In this document: piece by piece, positions 1 to 6,704 of the stretch
How positions within the stretch are numbered: position 1 is the stretch's first letter
How the letters are laid out: every line of letters starts with the position of its first letter
Source: CAYUTA01 sp964447605
GTDB taxonomy: Bacteria > Bacillota > Clostridia > Christensenellales > CAG-138
NCBI GenBank assembly: GCA_964447605.1
Contig: CAYUTA010000058.1
Location: forward strand, 1 to 15,921
Direction: 5' to 3'
Length of the DNA: 15,921 bases
Made by a program: the position numbers and the translations under genes
The notes under the pieces: model-generated
Seen by the model: only the letters and a program-made list of their open reading frames with translations
The model's database searches: none
Told to the model about the DNA's origin: nothing

Positions 1-52
1 TTTTTCATTACTATTTGTGCCGCTAGCGGTCGGCGGCGGAATGGATTTTTTT

Positions 53-1414
53 ATGGAAAGACGGAGGACGGCCCTGATTGTCGGCATGGCAAAGAGCGGC
101 GTCGGCGCGGCGAAGCTGCTTTGCCGCGAGGGCTGGCATGTGATCATCAACGACATGAAAGCGGAAATAGCCGGGCTGGACGCGGAGCTGAAAGGGTTTG
201 CTGTGGAAAACCGGCTTGGCGAGGACCCCATGACGTTGCTCGGCGGCATAGATTTGCTTGTGCCCAGCCCGATTATCCCCATGACCAAACCGTTCCTGGC
301 GGAGGCCCGGCGGCGCGGCGTTGAGGTTATCAGCGAAATCGAGCTTGGATACCGGTATGCACAGGCGGAATTTGTGTGCATTACGGGTACCAACGGCAAA
401 ACGACCTGCACGGCGCTGACGGGGGAGTTGTTTCAAAACGGAGGGTTCCATACGTTTGTGCTCGGCAACATCGGCGTGGCCATCAGCGAGCATGCGCTCA
501 ATACGCGCCCGGGCGATATCGTCGTTGCGGAAACGGCAGCGCTCCAGCTTGAGGGCAATGTGCAATTTCATGCGCGCGCCGCGGCTGTGTGCAACATCAC
601 GGAGGATCATCTCGATCATTTCGGCACAATGGAACGTTACATCGCCGCAAAGTGTAAGATTTTCGGGAATCAGACCGCGGATGATTTTGCGGTGCTCAAC
701 TATGACGACCCTGTCGTACGTGCCATGCATGCGCTTACGCCGGGACGCGTGCTGTTTTTTTCCCGCCGCGAACAGGTGGATGAGGGCATATGTCTCGATG
801 CGGAGGGCTATTTGCTTTATAAAACGCACGGCGAGTCGGTGCGGCTGCTGCATAAGGATGAAATCCGCATTCCGGGCGGGCACAATCTGGAGAACGCCAT
901 GCTCTCCGCGCTGCTTGCGCTCGCTATGGGCGTTTCGCCCGATGTAATCAAAAATACGCTGCGCACGTTTGCGGGCGTGGAGCACCGCATCGAGTTTGTG
1001 CGCGAGCTCGACGGCGTGACCTATATCAACGACAGCAAGGGGACGAATCCCGCGTCGACCATCCGCGCAATCGAGGCCATGACGCGCCCGACGGTGCTCA
1101 TTCTTGGCGGATATGACAAGCATGCGGATTTTTCCGGGCTGTTCGCCTGTTTCCCGGGCCATGTCAAGGCCTGCGTGGTGTTGGGTCAAACCAGAGCGCA
1201 GATTCTCGATGCGGCGCAATCGGCCGGATACGGCGGCGTCTGCCACGAGGCGGACACGTTTGAACAGACGGTCGACATGGCGCGCTCGCTTGCAAGGCCC
1301 GGCGACGCGGTGCTGCTTTCCCCCGCGTGCGCAAGCTGGGGCATGTTTGATAACTTCGAACAGCGCGGGCGCATGTTTAAGCAAATCGTCAACGCATATA
1401 CGAAGGCTGGCTAG
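53..1414 (+). CDS. murD: UDP-N-acetylmuramoyl-L-alanine--D-glutamate ligase (MurD)
   Basis: Cytoplasmic Mur ligase that adds D-glutamate to UDP-MurNAc-L-Ala using ATP, in peptidoglycan precursor synthesis. Seen: an N-terminal Rossmann-like nucleotide-sugar domain (TALIVGMAKSG near residue 10), the Mur ligase P-loop GTNGKTT at about 112-118, the NITEDHLDHFGT segment followed by YIAAKCKIF (the family's carbamylated lysine region), then HNLENAMLSALL, GVEHRIEFV and YINDSKGTNPAST, ending in a C-terminal domain with ILGGYDKHADF. Length of 453 residues matches the family. Two usual motifs differ: SPIIP where SPGxP is common, and ETAALQLEG where ExSSFQLE is common. Start is uncertain: the ATG at 53 has a GGA 7 bases upstream and gives a normal N-terminus; ATG 41 and GTG 17 are in frame. 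No division-cluster neighbours (mraY, ftsW, murG) follow, so the gene stands apart from the usual dcw order on this side. Confidence 0.95.
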   Translation: MERRRTALIVGMAKSGVGAAKLLCREGWHVIINDMKAEIAGLDAELKGFAVENRLGEDPMTLLGGIDLLVPSPIIPMTKPFLAEARRRGVEVISEIELGYRYAQAEFVCITGTNGKTTCTALTGELFQNGGFHTFVLGNIGVAISEHALNTRPGDIVVAETAALQLEGNVQFHARAAAVCNITEDHLDHFGTMERYIAAKCKIFGNQTADDFAVLNYDDPVVRAMHALTPGRVLFFSRREQVDEGICLDAEGYLLYKTHGESVRLLHKDEIRIPGGHNLENAMLSALLALAMGVSPDVIKNTLRTFAGVEHRIEFVRELDGVTYINDSKGTNPASTIRAIEAMTRPTVLILGGYDKHADFSGLFACFPGHVKACVVLGQTRAQILDAAQSAGYGGVCHEADTFEQTVDMARSLARPGDAVLLSPACASWGMFDNFEQRGRMFKQIVNAYTKAG

Positions 1415-1459
1415 GCCGGGGCGCATGCCGGTTCCGATCCGCCTGAAAAAATGGAAACC

Positions 1460-1481
1460 GCGCAGGCGATCTTTGCGCTTT
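1460..1481 (+). terminator. Weak possible terminator after murD
   Basis: GCGCA (1460-1464) can pair with TGCGC (1474-1478), with TTT following. The stem is only 5 bp and the T-run is short, so this may not function. The rest of 1415-1530 shows no gene. Confidence 0.2.
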
Positions 1482-1547
1482 GCATGCATGAAAGCGTTAT
1501 ATTCGTATCAACACCTCGAAACCGGGCGAAATATTTTTTAAAAATCG

Positions 1548-1576
1548 TTGTATTTTAGAAAAAATAACGTTATAAT
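1548..1576 (+). promoter_or_regulatory. Sigma-A type promoter for the moeA-like gene
   Basis: TTGTAT (1548-1553), a 17-base spacer and a perfect TATAAT (1571-1576). The DNA just upstream (about 1528-1546) is a run of A and T resembling an UP element. The expected transcription start is about 1583, at or next to the ATG at 1584 where the encoded protein family normally begins. The message may therefore be leaderless. Confidence 0.7.
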
Positions 1577-1583
1577 GGATAGC

Positions 1584-2609
1584 ATGAAATGCATTGAGAC
1601 CATTCATGCGGCAGGCCATGTGCTCTGCCATGATTTGACACGGATCGTACCGGGCGAGATGAAGGACGCGCAGTTCCGCAAGGGACATGTGGTAACGCAG
1701 GAGGACATCCCGATGCTGCTCTCAATGGGTAAGGAGCGGCTGTACGTCTGGGAGGTTACGGAGAATACCCTGCACGAAAACGACGCGGCGAACCGGCTGG
1801 CCGCCATCTGTGAAAGCGCGCATATGCGCCGCAGCCCTGTAAAAGAGGGGAAGATTGAACTGATTGCCGACTGCGACGGCCTGTTTCAGGTGGATGTGGA
1901 GCGGCTCGATGCCATCAACGACCTGCCGGAGTTGATGATTGCCACGCGGCATACCAACACCGCGGTGAAGAAGGGCGATAGGCTTTGCGGCACGCGGGTG
2001 ATACCGCTGGTCATTGAAAATGAAAAGCTCGAGCAGGCGGAACGACTGGCCGGGGACATGCCGCTCGTTACGCTCACACCCTTTCGCAAGGGACTGAAGG
2101 CGGGCGTTGTAACCACGGGCAACGAGGTGTTTGCCGGCCGCATCGCGGACCGGTTTACGCCGGTGGTGGTGGACAAGCTGGCGGCGTTTGGCATTGAAAC
2201 GACACGGCACATTGTGACCGACGACGCGATTGCGCACATTACGCAGGCCATTGCCAAGGTTCGTGCCGCCGGGGTGGACGTCGTCTGCTGCACGGGCGGC
2301 ATGAGCGTCGACCCGGACGACATGACTCCGGCGGCCATCAGGGCCAGCGGCGCAGAGATCGTCACCTATGGCGCGCCTGTGCTGCCGGGGGCGATGTTTT
2401 TGTTGGGATATTTTGAGGACGGCGTGCCGGTCATGGGTCTGCCGGGATGCGTGATGTATGCGCGTGCGAGCGTTTTCGACCTTGTTCTGCCGCGCATTGC
2501 CGCGGGCGTGCCGATTGCGCGGCGCGACCTGACGCGGCTGGGCAACGGCGGGTTATGCCTGCAATGCAAAGCCTGCACATTCCCCAACTGCGGCTATGGC
2601 AAGGAGTAA
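1584..2609 (+). CDS. MoeA-type molybdopterin-binding protein with C-terminal Cys cluster
   Basis: Related to MoeA, which inserts molybdate into adenylylated molybdopterin. Seen (341 residues): an N-terminal segment with GHVLCHDLTRIVPGE and FRKGHVV; a middle region; then the MoCF-biosynthesis domain with TTGNEV (177-182), TGGMSVDPDD (237-246, equivalent to the SGGxSxGxxD stretch of MoeA) and GLPG (285-288). The extreme C-terminus carries cysteines 325, 328, 331 and 336 (C-x2-C-x2-C-x4-C), suggesting a metal or Fe-S site. It is shorter than typical MoeA (about 400), so it may be a molybdopterin-binding relative rather than the insertase itself. ATG 1575 is also in frame, but 1584 gives the conserved N-terminus. 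No convincing Shine-Dalgarno site precedes either start. modA, modB and mogA follow, which supports a molybdenum-cofactor role. Confidence 0.85.
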   Translation: MKCIETIHAAGHVLCHDLTRIVPGEMKDAQFRKGHVVTQEDIPMLLSMGKERLYVWEVTENTLHENDAANRLAAICESAHMRRSPVKEGKIELIADCDGLFQVDVERLDAINDLPELMIATRHTNTAVKKGDRLCGTRVIPLVIENEKLEQAERLAGDMPLVTLTPFRKGLKAGVVTTGNEVFAGRIADRFTPVVVDKLAAFGIETTRHIVTDDAIAHITQAIAKVRAAGVDVVCCTGGMSVDPDDMTPAAIRASGAEIVTYGAPVLPGAMFLLGYFEDGVPVMGLPGCVMYARASVFDLVLPRIAAGVPIARRDLTRLGNGGLCLQCKACTFPNCGYGKE

Positions 2610-2865
2610 GGTTAAAAGGCTGCGCCGGCGGTTTTGCCGGAGGCAGGTTACAGGTTTCAGGACACAGGTCAGGTTCTGAATGCAACCCACCAAATGGGAA
2701 GGGGCCGGCGGTTGACGGGCCGGCTCTTCCTCCCTTAATTCAAACTGAATGCGATTGTCATTTGTCCACAGGATTGGATGCGGCGGATATTTTGATAGGT
2801 TTGCCCGAACGGCCCGGCGGAAGCACGCTATTTTGCAGCGGACGCCGCTTCAGGCGGCTAAAAAA
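2610..2865 (+). other. Non-coding spacer before the modA leader
   Basis: I see no gene here. It holds two GC-rich hairpins that share GCCGGCGGTT: CCGGC/GCCGG near 2624-2639, and a longer imperfect one around 2697-2737 whose core is GCCGGC paired with GCCGGC. It also holds a short CAGG-based tandem repeat (2644-2675) and a 5-bp hairpin at 2844-2858. None has a clear T-run, so I do not call a terminator after the moeA-like gene. modA may be read from the promoter at 1548. Confidence 0.5.
2644..2676 (+). repeat. Degenerate heptamer repeat (CAGGTTA-like)
   Basis: CAGG recurs at 2644, 2651, 2658, 2665 and 2670. The first three units are exactly 7 bases apart (CAGGTTA, CAGGTTT, CAGGACA), then a shortened unit and a last CAGGTTC. 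No function is evident. Confidence 0.5.
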
Positions 2866-2992
2866 GGTTTGCTCCGACGGCACGGCCTACGGCGACTGCT
2901 AAGGCCGGCGCTGCGGTGCATGGGGGAGATTCCCCATGACGAGGGTACGGTTTGAAAAGGCCGCGCCTCCCGATATGGAAAGGAGAGAAACA
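2866..2992 (+). promoter_or_regulatory. Structured leader of modA: candidate molybdenum-cofactor (Moco) riboswitch
   Basis: Four helices can be drawn by hand. Closing helix: GTTT (2867-2870) with AAAC (2988-2991) and CTCC (2872-2875) with GGAG (2982-2985); its 3' strand is the modA Shine-Dalgarno site. Arm 2: GCAC (2880-2883) with GTGC (2916-2919), stacked on GGCCT (2884-2888) with AGGCC (2902-2906). Arm 3: CATGGGG (2919-2925) with CCCCATG (2932-2938), sharing one base with arm 2. Arm 4: GAGG (2941-2944) with CCTC (2966-2969) and CGG (2948-2950) with CCG (2961-2963), loop TTTGAAAAGG. Moco riboswitches are known to precede molybdate transport and cofactor genes and to be multi-branched. The sequence CTCCGACGGC...GGCGACTGCTAAGGCC resembles my memory of that motif, but I could not align it. 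A structured RNA is more certain than its ligand. Confidence 0.55.
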
Positions 2993-2993
2993 A

Positions 2994-3887
2994 ATGATGA
3001 AAAAATGGATGTCCCTGGTACTGGCGGCAATGATGCTGGCCGCCCTGCTGGCCGGCTGCGCTCAGCCCGCTGCCGTCCAACCCGACCCAACGGAAGCGCC
3101 CGCGGCCGAAACGGATCCGGCAATCGAATCGGAAGCGCCCGCCGAGGACGCCGAGCCCGTCGAGCTGATTGTATTCGCCGCGGCGAGCATGACGGAATCG
3201 ATGAACAAGATCGCCGGGATGTACAAAGAGGTCGCGCCGAACGTGACGCTTACCTACAACTTTGATTCCAGCGGCACGCTCAAGACACAGATTGAGGAAG
3301 GTGCGGACTGCGACCTTTTCATTTCCGCCGCGCAGAAGCAGATGAACCAGCTTGATGCAAGCAAGGACGCAGAGGCCAATCCAGACGGGCTGGACTTAGT
3401 GCTGCAGGGTACGCGTATCAATCTGGTGGGCAACGCGGTCGTCATGATCGTACCGGAGGATTCGCAGAAGGATATCGCTGACTTTGAGGATGTGTTTACC
3501 GATCAGGTCGAAATGGTTGCGCTGGGCAACAGCGACGTGCCCGTCGGCCAGTATTCGGAGGAGATTTATACTTCGCTGGGGAAATGGGACGAGCTGACCG
3601 CCAGCGGTAAAGTTACCTACGGCTCCAACGTGAAGGAGGTTCTGGCGCTGGTTTCCGAGGCCGCCGTGGACTGCGGCATTGTTTACAGCACCGACGCGGC
3701 GACCGCGACGGGCGTCAGGGTTGTTGCCAGTGCGCCGGAGGGCAGTCATAAGGCCATTACCTACCCGGCCGCGGTGCTGAACACGACGAAGAATCAGATC
3801 GCGGCGGAGGCGTTTCTGGCCTATCTTCAGACAGACGCATGCGCCAAGGTCTTCACCGACATCGGCTTTGTCATCCCGGAGCGGTAA
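2994..3887 (+). CDS. modA: Molybdate ABC transporter substrate-binding lipoprotein (ModA)
   Basis: Extracytoplasmic binding protein that captures molybdate or tungstate and delivers it to ModB. Seen (297 residues): a Lys-bearing signal peptide (MMKKWMSL...) with lipobox LLAGC, lipidated Cys at residue 22; a Pro/Ala/Glu-rich linker to about residue 55; then the ModA fold starting at ELIVFAAASMT (58-67) with YNFDSSGTLKTQI (88-100), whose serines match oxyanion-binding positions in the family. Later stretches NSDVPVGQYSEE, YGSNVKEVLALV and CGIVYSTDA are typical ModA. Start chosen at 2994 because AAGGAG lies 8 bases upstream; ATG 2997 is the alternative. The Shine-Dalgarno site is part of the predicted leader helix. 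An intercistronic element with a terminator follows before modB. Confidence 0.93.
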   Translation: MMKKWMSLVLAAMMLAALLAGCAQPAAVQPDPTEAPAAETDPAIESEAPAEDAEPVELIVFAAASMTESMNKIAGMYKEVAPNVTLTYNFDSSGTLKTQIEEGADCDLFISAAQKQMNQLDASKDAEANPDGLDLVLQGTRINLVGNAVVMIVPEDSQKDIADFEDVFTDQVEMVALGNSDVPVGQYSEEIYTSLGKWDELTASGKVTYGSNVKEVLALVSEAAVDCGIVYSTDAATATGVRVVASAPEGSHKAITYPAAVLNTTKNQIAAEAFLAYLQTDACAKVFTDIGFVIPER

Positions 3888-3923
3888 GGGGAACGGGCCT
3901 ATAGCTGATTGACGGGGGGGTGT

Positions 3924-4043
3924 GTTTCCGGCCTGAGCGCCGGGAACCGCTCTCCAATGGAGACGGCTTCCGGTTCCTCGGCATACCCGCTGTAACGCCT
4001 TTTTAAAGACTCCAAGCCGATGCGTTTCACATCGGCTTTTTTG
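3924..4043 (+). promoter_or_regulatory. Attenuator-like RNA between modA and modB
   Basis: Successive helices compete for shared bases. Helix A: TTCCGGC (3926-3932) with GCCGGgAA (3939-3946). Helix B: GGAACCG (3943-3949) with CGGTTCC (3971-3977), which reuses the GGAA of helix A. A possible antiterminator: TCGGC (3978-3982) with GCCGA (4016-4020). The last uses the 5' arm of the terminator at 4014-4042. This arrangement suggests regulated readthrough into modB, or a way to make more ModA than ModB. No known riboswitch class was recognised. Confidence 0.45.
4014..4042 (+). terminator. Intrinsic terminator just before modB
   Basis: AAGCCGATG (4014-4022) pairs perfectly over 9 bp with CATCGGCTT (4030-4038), loop of 7, and T 4037-4042 forms the T-run. 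It ends only 25 bases before the modB ATG, so modB expression needs readthrough or a promoter not visible here. Confidence 0.8.
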
Positions 4044-4067
4044 AAAAACGAGATTCGGGGTAAGGAT

Positions 4068-4751
4068 ATGGACTGGTTTCCACTGCTGAATTCCCTGCGG
4101 ATAGCGGCGATTTCAACGGTTATCACATTTTTGCTGGGCATCTTTTTTGCACACTTTATTGCCAAGACACCGCGCATAATCAAGGGCGTGCTCGACTGTA
4201 TTCTAACGCTACCGATGGTGTTGCCGCCGACGGTGGTCGGCTTCTTTCTGCTCAAGACCATAGGCCCAAAGGGACCGGTCGGCATATTGGTGCAGCAGTG
4301 GTTTGACGCCAAGCTGGTTATGCAGTGGTTCTCGGCGATATTTGCGACGGTCATCGTTACGCTGCCGCTGATGTACCGCACGGCGCGCGGCGCGTTCGAA
4401 ACGTTTGACGAGGAGCTGGCCGACGCGGGCAAGACGCTGGGGCTGTCGAACGTCGGCGTGTTCTGGCGGGTACGGCTGCCGGTGTGCAGGCAGGGAATCC
4501 TTGCCGGGATGGTGCTCGCGTTTGCGCGCGCCATCGGGGAATATGGCGCAACGAGCATGGTGTCCGGCTATATCCCGGGCCGCACGGCGACCGTCAGCAC
4601 GACGGTCTATCAACTCTGGCGCGAGGGCAACGATGCGCTCGCATATAAGTGGGTGCTGATTAATCTGGCGATCTCCTTTGTTGTGATTGTGGCCGTCAAC
4701 CTGCTGGAGGAAAGCAACAAACCCACAAAAAAATTGCCAAAAATGCGTTAG
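4068..4751 (+). CDS. modB: Molybdate ABC transporter permease (ModB)
   Basis: Inner component of the molybdate/tungstate importer; forms the membrane channel and couples to an ATPase. Seen (227 residues): hydrophobic segments at about 10-31, 41-63, 86-104, 143-160 and 196-214; the ABC permease EAA loop at about 116-138 (ELADAGKTLGLSNVGVF...RLP) that contacts the ATPase; and ARAIGEYGATSMVSGYIPG (153-171), highly typical of ModB. Start at 4068 has GGGGTAAGG just upstream; an in-frame upstream ATG at 4020 falls inside the terminator stem and is rejected. A modC gene normally follows or is fused, but here the next gene is mogA, so the ATPase must be encoded elsewhere or shared. Confidence 0.93.
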   Translation: MDWFPLLNSLRIAAISTVITFLLGIFFAHFIAKTPRIIKGVLDCILTLPMVLPPTVVGFFLLKTIGPKGPVGILVQQWFDAKLVMQWFSAIFATVIVTLPLMYRTARGAFETFDEELADAGKTLGLSNVGVFWRVRLPVCRQGILAGMVLAFARAIGEYGATSMVSGYIPGRTATVSTTVYQLWREGNDALAYKWVLINLAISFVVIVAVNLLEESNKPTKKLPKMR

Positions 4752-4762
4752 CATGCTATGAT
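4734..4762 (+). promoter_or_regulatory. Promoter for mogA inside the end of modB
   Basis: TTGCCA (4734-4739), a 17-base spacer and TATGAT (4757-4762). It overlaps the last codons of modB and would start a message at about 4769 with a leader of roughly 56 bases before mogA. Confidence 0.65.
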
Positions 4763-4824
4763 ACCCATGGAGTCGGGTAGGGTTCAATATGCGGTTTGGC
4801 AGCTATTTACGGAGGGACGAAACA

Positions 4825-5322
4825 ATGTTTACTGCCTGCGTGATTACGGTAAGCGACAAGGGTTTTCGCGGGGAGCGGGAGGACACGGCCGGACCACTGG
4901 TCAGGCAGATGCTTGCCGGCGCCGGATATGCGGTACGGGACGTGCGGATTGTTCCGGATGAGCGGGAGCAAATCGAAGCGGCGCTGATTCGCTGTGCCGA
5001 CGAGGAAGCGGTGGCGCTGGTGGTTACCACCGGCGGGACGGGCTTTTCGCAGCGGGACGTAACGCCAGAGGCCACAGCCGCCGTATGCGACCGTATGGCG
5101 CCGGGAATCGCCGAGGCCATGCGCGCAGCCTGCCTGCCCGTCACCAACCGCGCCATGCTTTCGCGCGGGGTATCGGGCCTGCGCAAACAAACGCTGATTG
5201 TCAACCTGCCCGGCAGCCCAAAGGCGGTACGGGAAAATCTCGGCGCGGTGCTGCCCGCGCTTGAACACGGGCTGCAAATGCTGCTCGGCACGAAAAACGA
5301 GTGCGCTACGGCCGGGGCATGA
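4825..5322 (+). CDS. mogA: Molybdopterin adenylyltransferase family protein (MogA/MoaB)
   Basis: Cytoplasmic enzyme of molybdenum-cofactor synthesis: MogA-type proteins transfer AMP from ATP to molybdopterin, priming it for metal insertion by MoeA. Seen (165 residues): N-terminal ACVITVSDKGFRGEREDTAGP, the binding motif TTGGTGFSQRDVTPEA (68-83) with the conserved acidic residue, a second segment NRAMLSRGVSGLR, and NLPGSPKAVRENL (127-139). Start at 4825 follows a clean GGAGGG (4811-4816) 8 bases upstream; the in-frame ATG at 4789 lacks such a site. MogA and MoaB are close homologues and I cannot separate them by eye; pairing with a MoeA-like gene favours MogA. It has its own promoter within modB. 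Confidence 0.9.
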   Translation: MFTACVITVSDKGFRGEREDTAGPLVRQMLAGAGYAVRDVRIVPDEREQIEAALIRCADEEAVALVVTTGGTGFSQRDVTPEATAAVCDRMAPGIAEAMRAACLPVTNRAMLSRGVSGLRKQTLIVNLPGSPKAVRENLGAVLPALEHGLQMLLGTKNECATAGA

Positions 5323-5386
5323 TGCCTTCAGGGGATATCCGATCATTGCAACAGCTCTTCATCGCCGGGGAATTGGGCATCGAGCG

Positions 5387-5406
5387 AAAGCGCACGCTTT
5401 ATTTTT
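5387..5406 (+). terminator. Possible terminator after mogA
   Basis: AAAGC (5387-5391) pairs with GCTTT (5396-5400), loop GCAC, followed by ATTTTTT. The stem is short (5 bp) but the T-run and position, about 65 bases after the mogA stop, fit. The rest of 5323-5448 shows no gene. Confidence 0.45.
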
Positions 5407-5448
5407 TGTGTTTGATTAAGCTGCCCGCTGCATCAAAGCCAAATTACC

Positions 5449-6071
5449 TTACATTGGTTTCAGATTCTGATTCAATCTATCCACTATTTTCTCCAGCCGG
5501 GTTTGCCGGGTTTTATCGGATTTGGCATCAAAATAAAACCCGGTATATGTCCGCTGCAACGATTGTGGCATAGCCAACAAATTGGTATAAGCAGGCTCAT
5601 ATGGCCGAACGGTTTGCTGAAACAGCTGTATGTGTTCATCGGAAATCAAAATACGGTTGGAGATTTTCCATGAGCCGGTTGCTTTGGCGTACTCTATGGC
5701 CGCCATGCCAGTTCGTCCATCAACCCTTTTTCAATAAGGGATTGCGCCCATTTTTTGTTTTTATCAGACCAATTGCTTTTGGGCGAGCGCCGGGCAAAGT
5801 ATTTCTTATAGCTGGTACGATCGAGGCTTTGCATCCGTCCGTCAATCCAACCATAGCAAAGCGCTTCTTCCAATGCTTCATTGGCCGAAAGCGTTGCAGG
5901 ACCGCCTTTTTTACCAAAGAGCAGCCATACGCCATTGCTTTCAGAGGCATACTTGTCCAGCCAATCCCGAAATTTTTGTCTGTGAGAAAACGTTAACACT
6001 TCGCCCGTAGAACCCCCGCATTCTGTTTCGTCAAAAACCTGCGAATAATTATGCATCGCTTTTACGAACAA
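5449..6071 (-). pseudogene. YdeI/OmpD-associated family gene broken by a frameshift
   Basis: Two minus-strand frames make one protein of the YdeI/OmpD-associated family. The upstream part (6071-5694) reads FRDWLDKYASESNGVWLLFGKK, then EALEEALCYGWIDGRMQSLD and KSNWSDKNKKW, and ends early at LMDELAWRP. The downstream part (from about 5706 to 5449) continues as MAAIEYAKATGSWKI, which is exactly what should follow LMDEL in this family. The frames differ by one base near 5700 (GAACTGGC/ATGGCG), where restoring one base would give a full product of about 205 residues. No homopolymer lies at the site. The start is unclear: TTG 6071 and ATG 6056 are in frame and neither has a Shine-Dalgarno site. Two hand-counted lines of this region are 42-45% GC against about 60% in plsX. 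Function of the family is poorly defined; some members are linked to bacteriocin protection or stress. Confidence 0.75.
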
Positions 6072-6139
6072 TTTAACACGTCGGTCGCCCAGCCCGCTTC
6101 CATAGCGGGGCGCGGGGCAGCGCTCCTGCGCAAGCCCCC

Positions 6140-6658
6140 CTAAAACCGGTTAAACGACACGCGCTCGGAAAACGGCAGCTTCTCCTTCTGAACAACGGGT
6201 TTTGCAGGCCGCCCAAGGGGAATGAGCGTGCGCACGCGTTTGCCCTCCGGCACGTTGAGCAGCTTTTCAAGCTTCTCGCCATTGTTGCCGAGCTTGGTCA
6301 TGCCGTCCATCCAGACGCCCGCATAGCCCAGCGCCGTGATGGCCAGCAGTATGTTCTCCGCGGCTGCGGCGTAGTCCTCGACCTCAAAGGAGAGTCCGTT
6401 GTCCGCCTGCCTGAATTCGGAGAGTATTACAATCATTGCCGGAGCAGTTTCCGTTGCCCCGGTTGGCATCAACTCCGCTATTTCGCCGAGCAGCGTCTTG
6501 TCCGTTACGGCCACAAAGGCGGGCGTCTGGTAATTGTATCCGGAAGGCGCCCGTATCCCGGCGGTCAAAATCTGCGTGAGATCCGCCTGCGTAACTTCTT
6601 CTGCAAGGAACTCCTCCCGGTAACTGCCCCTTTGGGCAACCGCTTCAAAAAAATCCAT
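6140..6658 (-). CDS. Nitroreductase-family protein (FMN-dependent)
   Basis: Small flavoprotein of the nitroreductase superfamily, likely an NAD(P)H-dependent reductase; substrate unknown. Seen (172 residues): N-terminal FFEAVAQRGSYREEFL, where the family's RRSxRxF stretch occurs; ILTAGIRAPSGYNYQTPAFVAV (roughly residues 32-53), the usual A-P-S-x-x-N FMN-binding region; DYAAAAENILLAITALGYAGVWMDGM, the second conserved helix; and VRTLIPLGRPAKP near the C-terminus, the family's hhPlGxP motif. Start at 6658 is preferred because GGAAAGG lies 9 bases before it; ATG 6667 is in frame but touches that site. It follows the DUF5684-like gene by 46 bases with no terminator, so probably the last gene of the mgtE operon. 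Confidence 0.85.
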   Translation of the reverse strand: MDFFEAVAQRGSYREEFLAEEVTQADLTQILTAGIRAPSGYNYQTPAFVAVTDKTLLGEIAELMPTGATETAPAMIVILSEFRQADNGLSFEVEDYAAAAENILLAITALGYAGVWMDGMTKLGNNGEKLEKLLNVPEGKRVRTLIPLGRPAKPVVQKEKLPFSERVSFNRF

Positions 6659-6704
6659 GCGCTTCATCCTTTCCGAAAATTCAGCCGTATGTGCAGCCGC
6701 GGCC

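Noticed and set aside
23..1489. A 488-codon open frame antisense to murD
   Set aside because: It lies opposite a clear murD, has an Arg/His/Ala-rich composition and no family motif; typical of antisense frames in GC-rich genes.
1495..1574. CGTTATA at 1495-1501 and 1568-1574, resembling ModE half-sites
   Set aside because: They are direct and about 73 bases apart, not the inverted close pair that ModE binds, and AT-rich promoter DNA makes such matches likely.
2644..2676. CAGG repeats considered as a CRISPR array
   Set aside because: Units are only 7 bases with no spacers and no cas genes nearby.
3939..3953. GGGAACCGC resembling the T-box sequence of tRNA-sensing leaders
   Set aside because: The full T-box consensus is not present, no specifier stem can be drawn, and the site lies between transporter genes rather than before an amino-acid gene.
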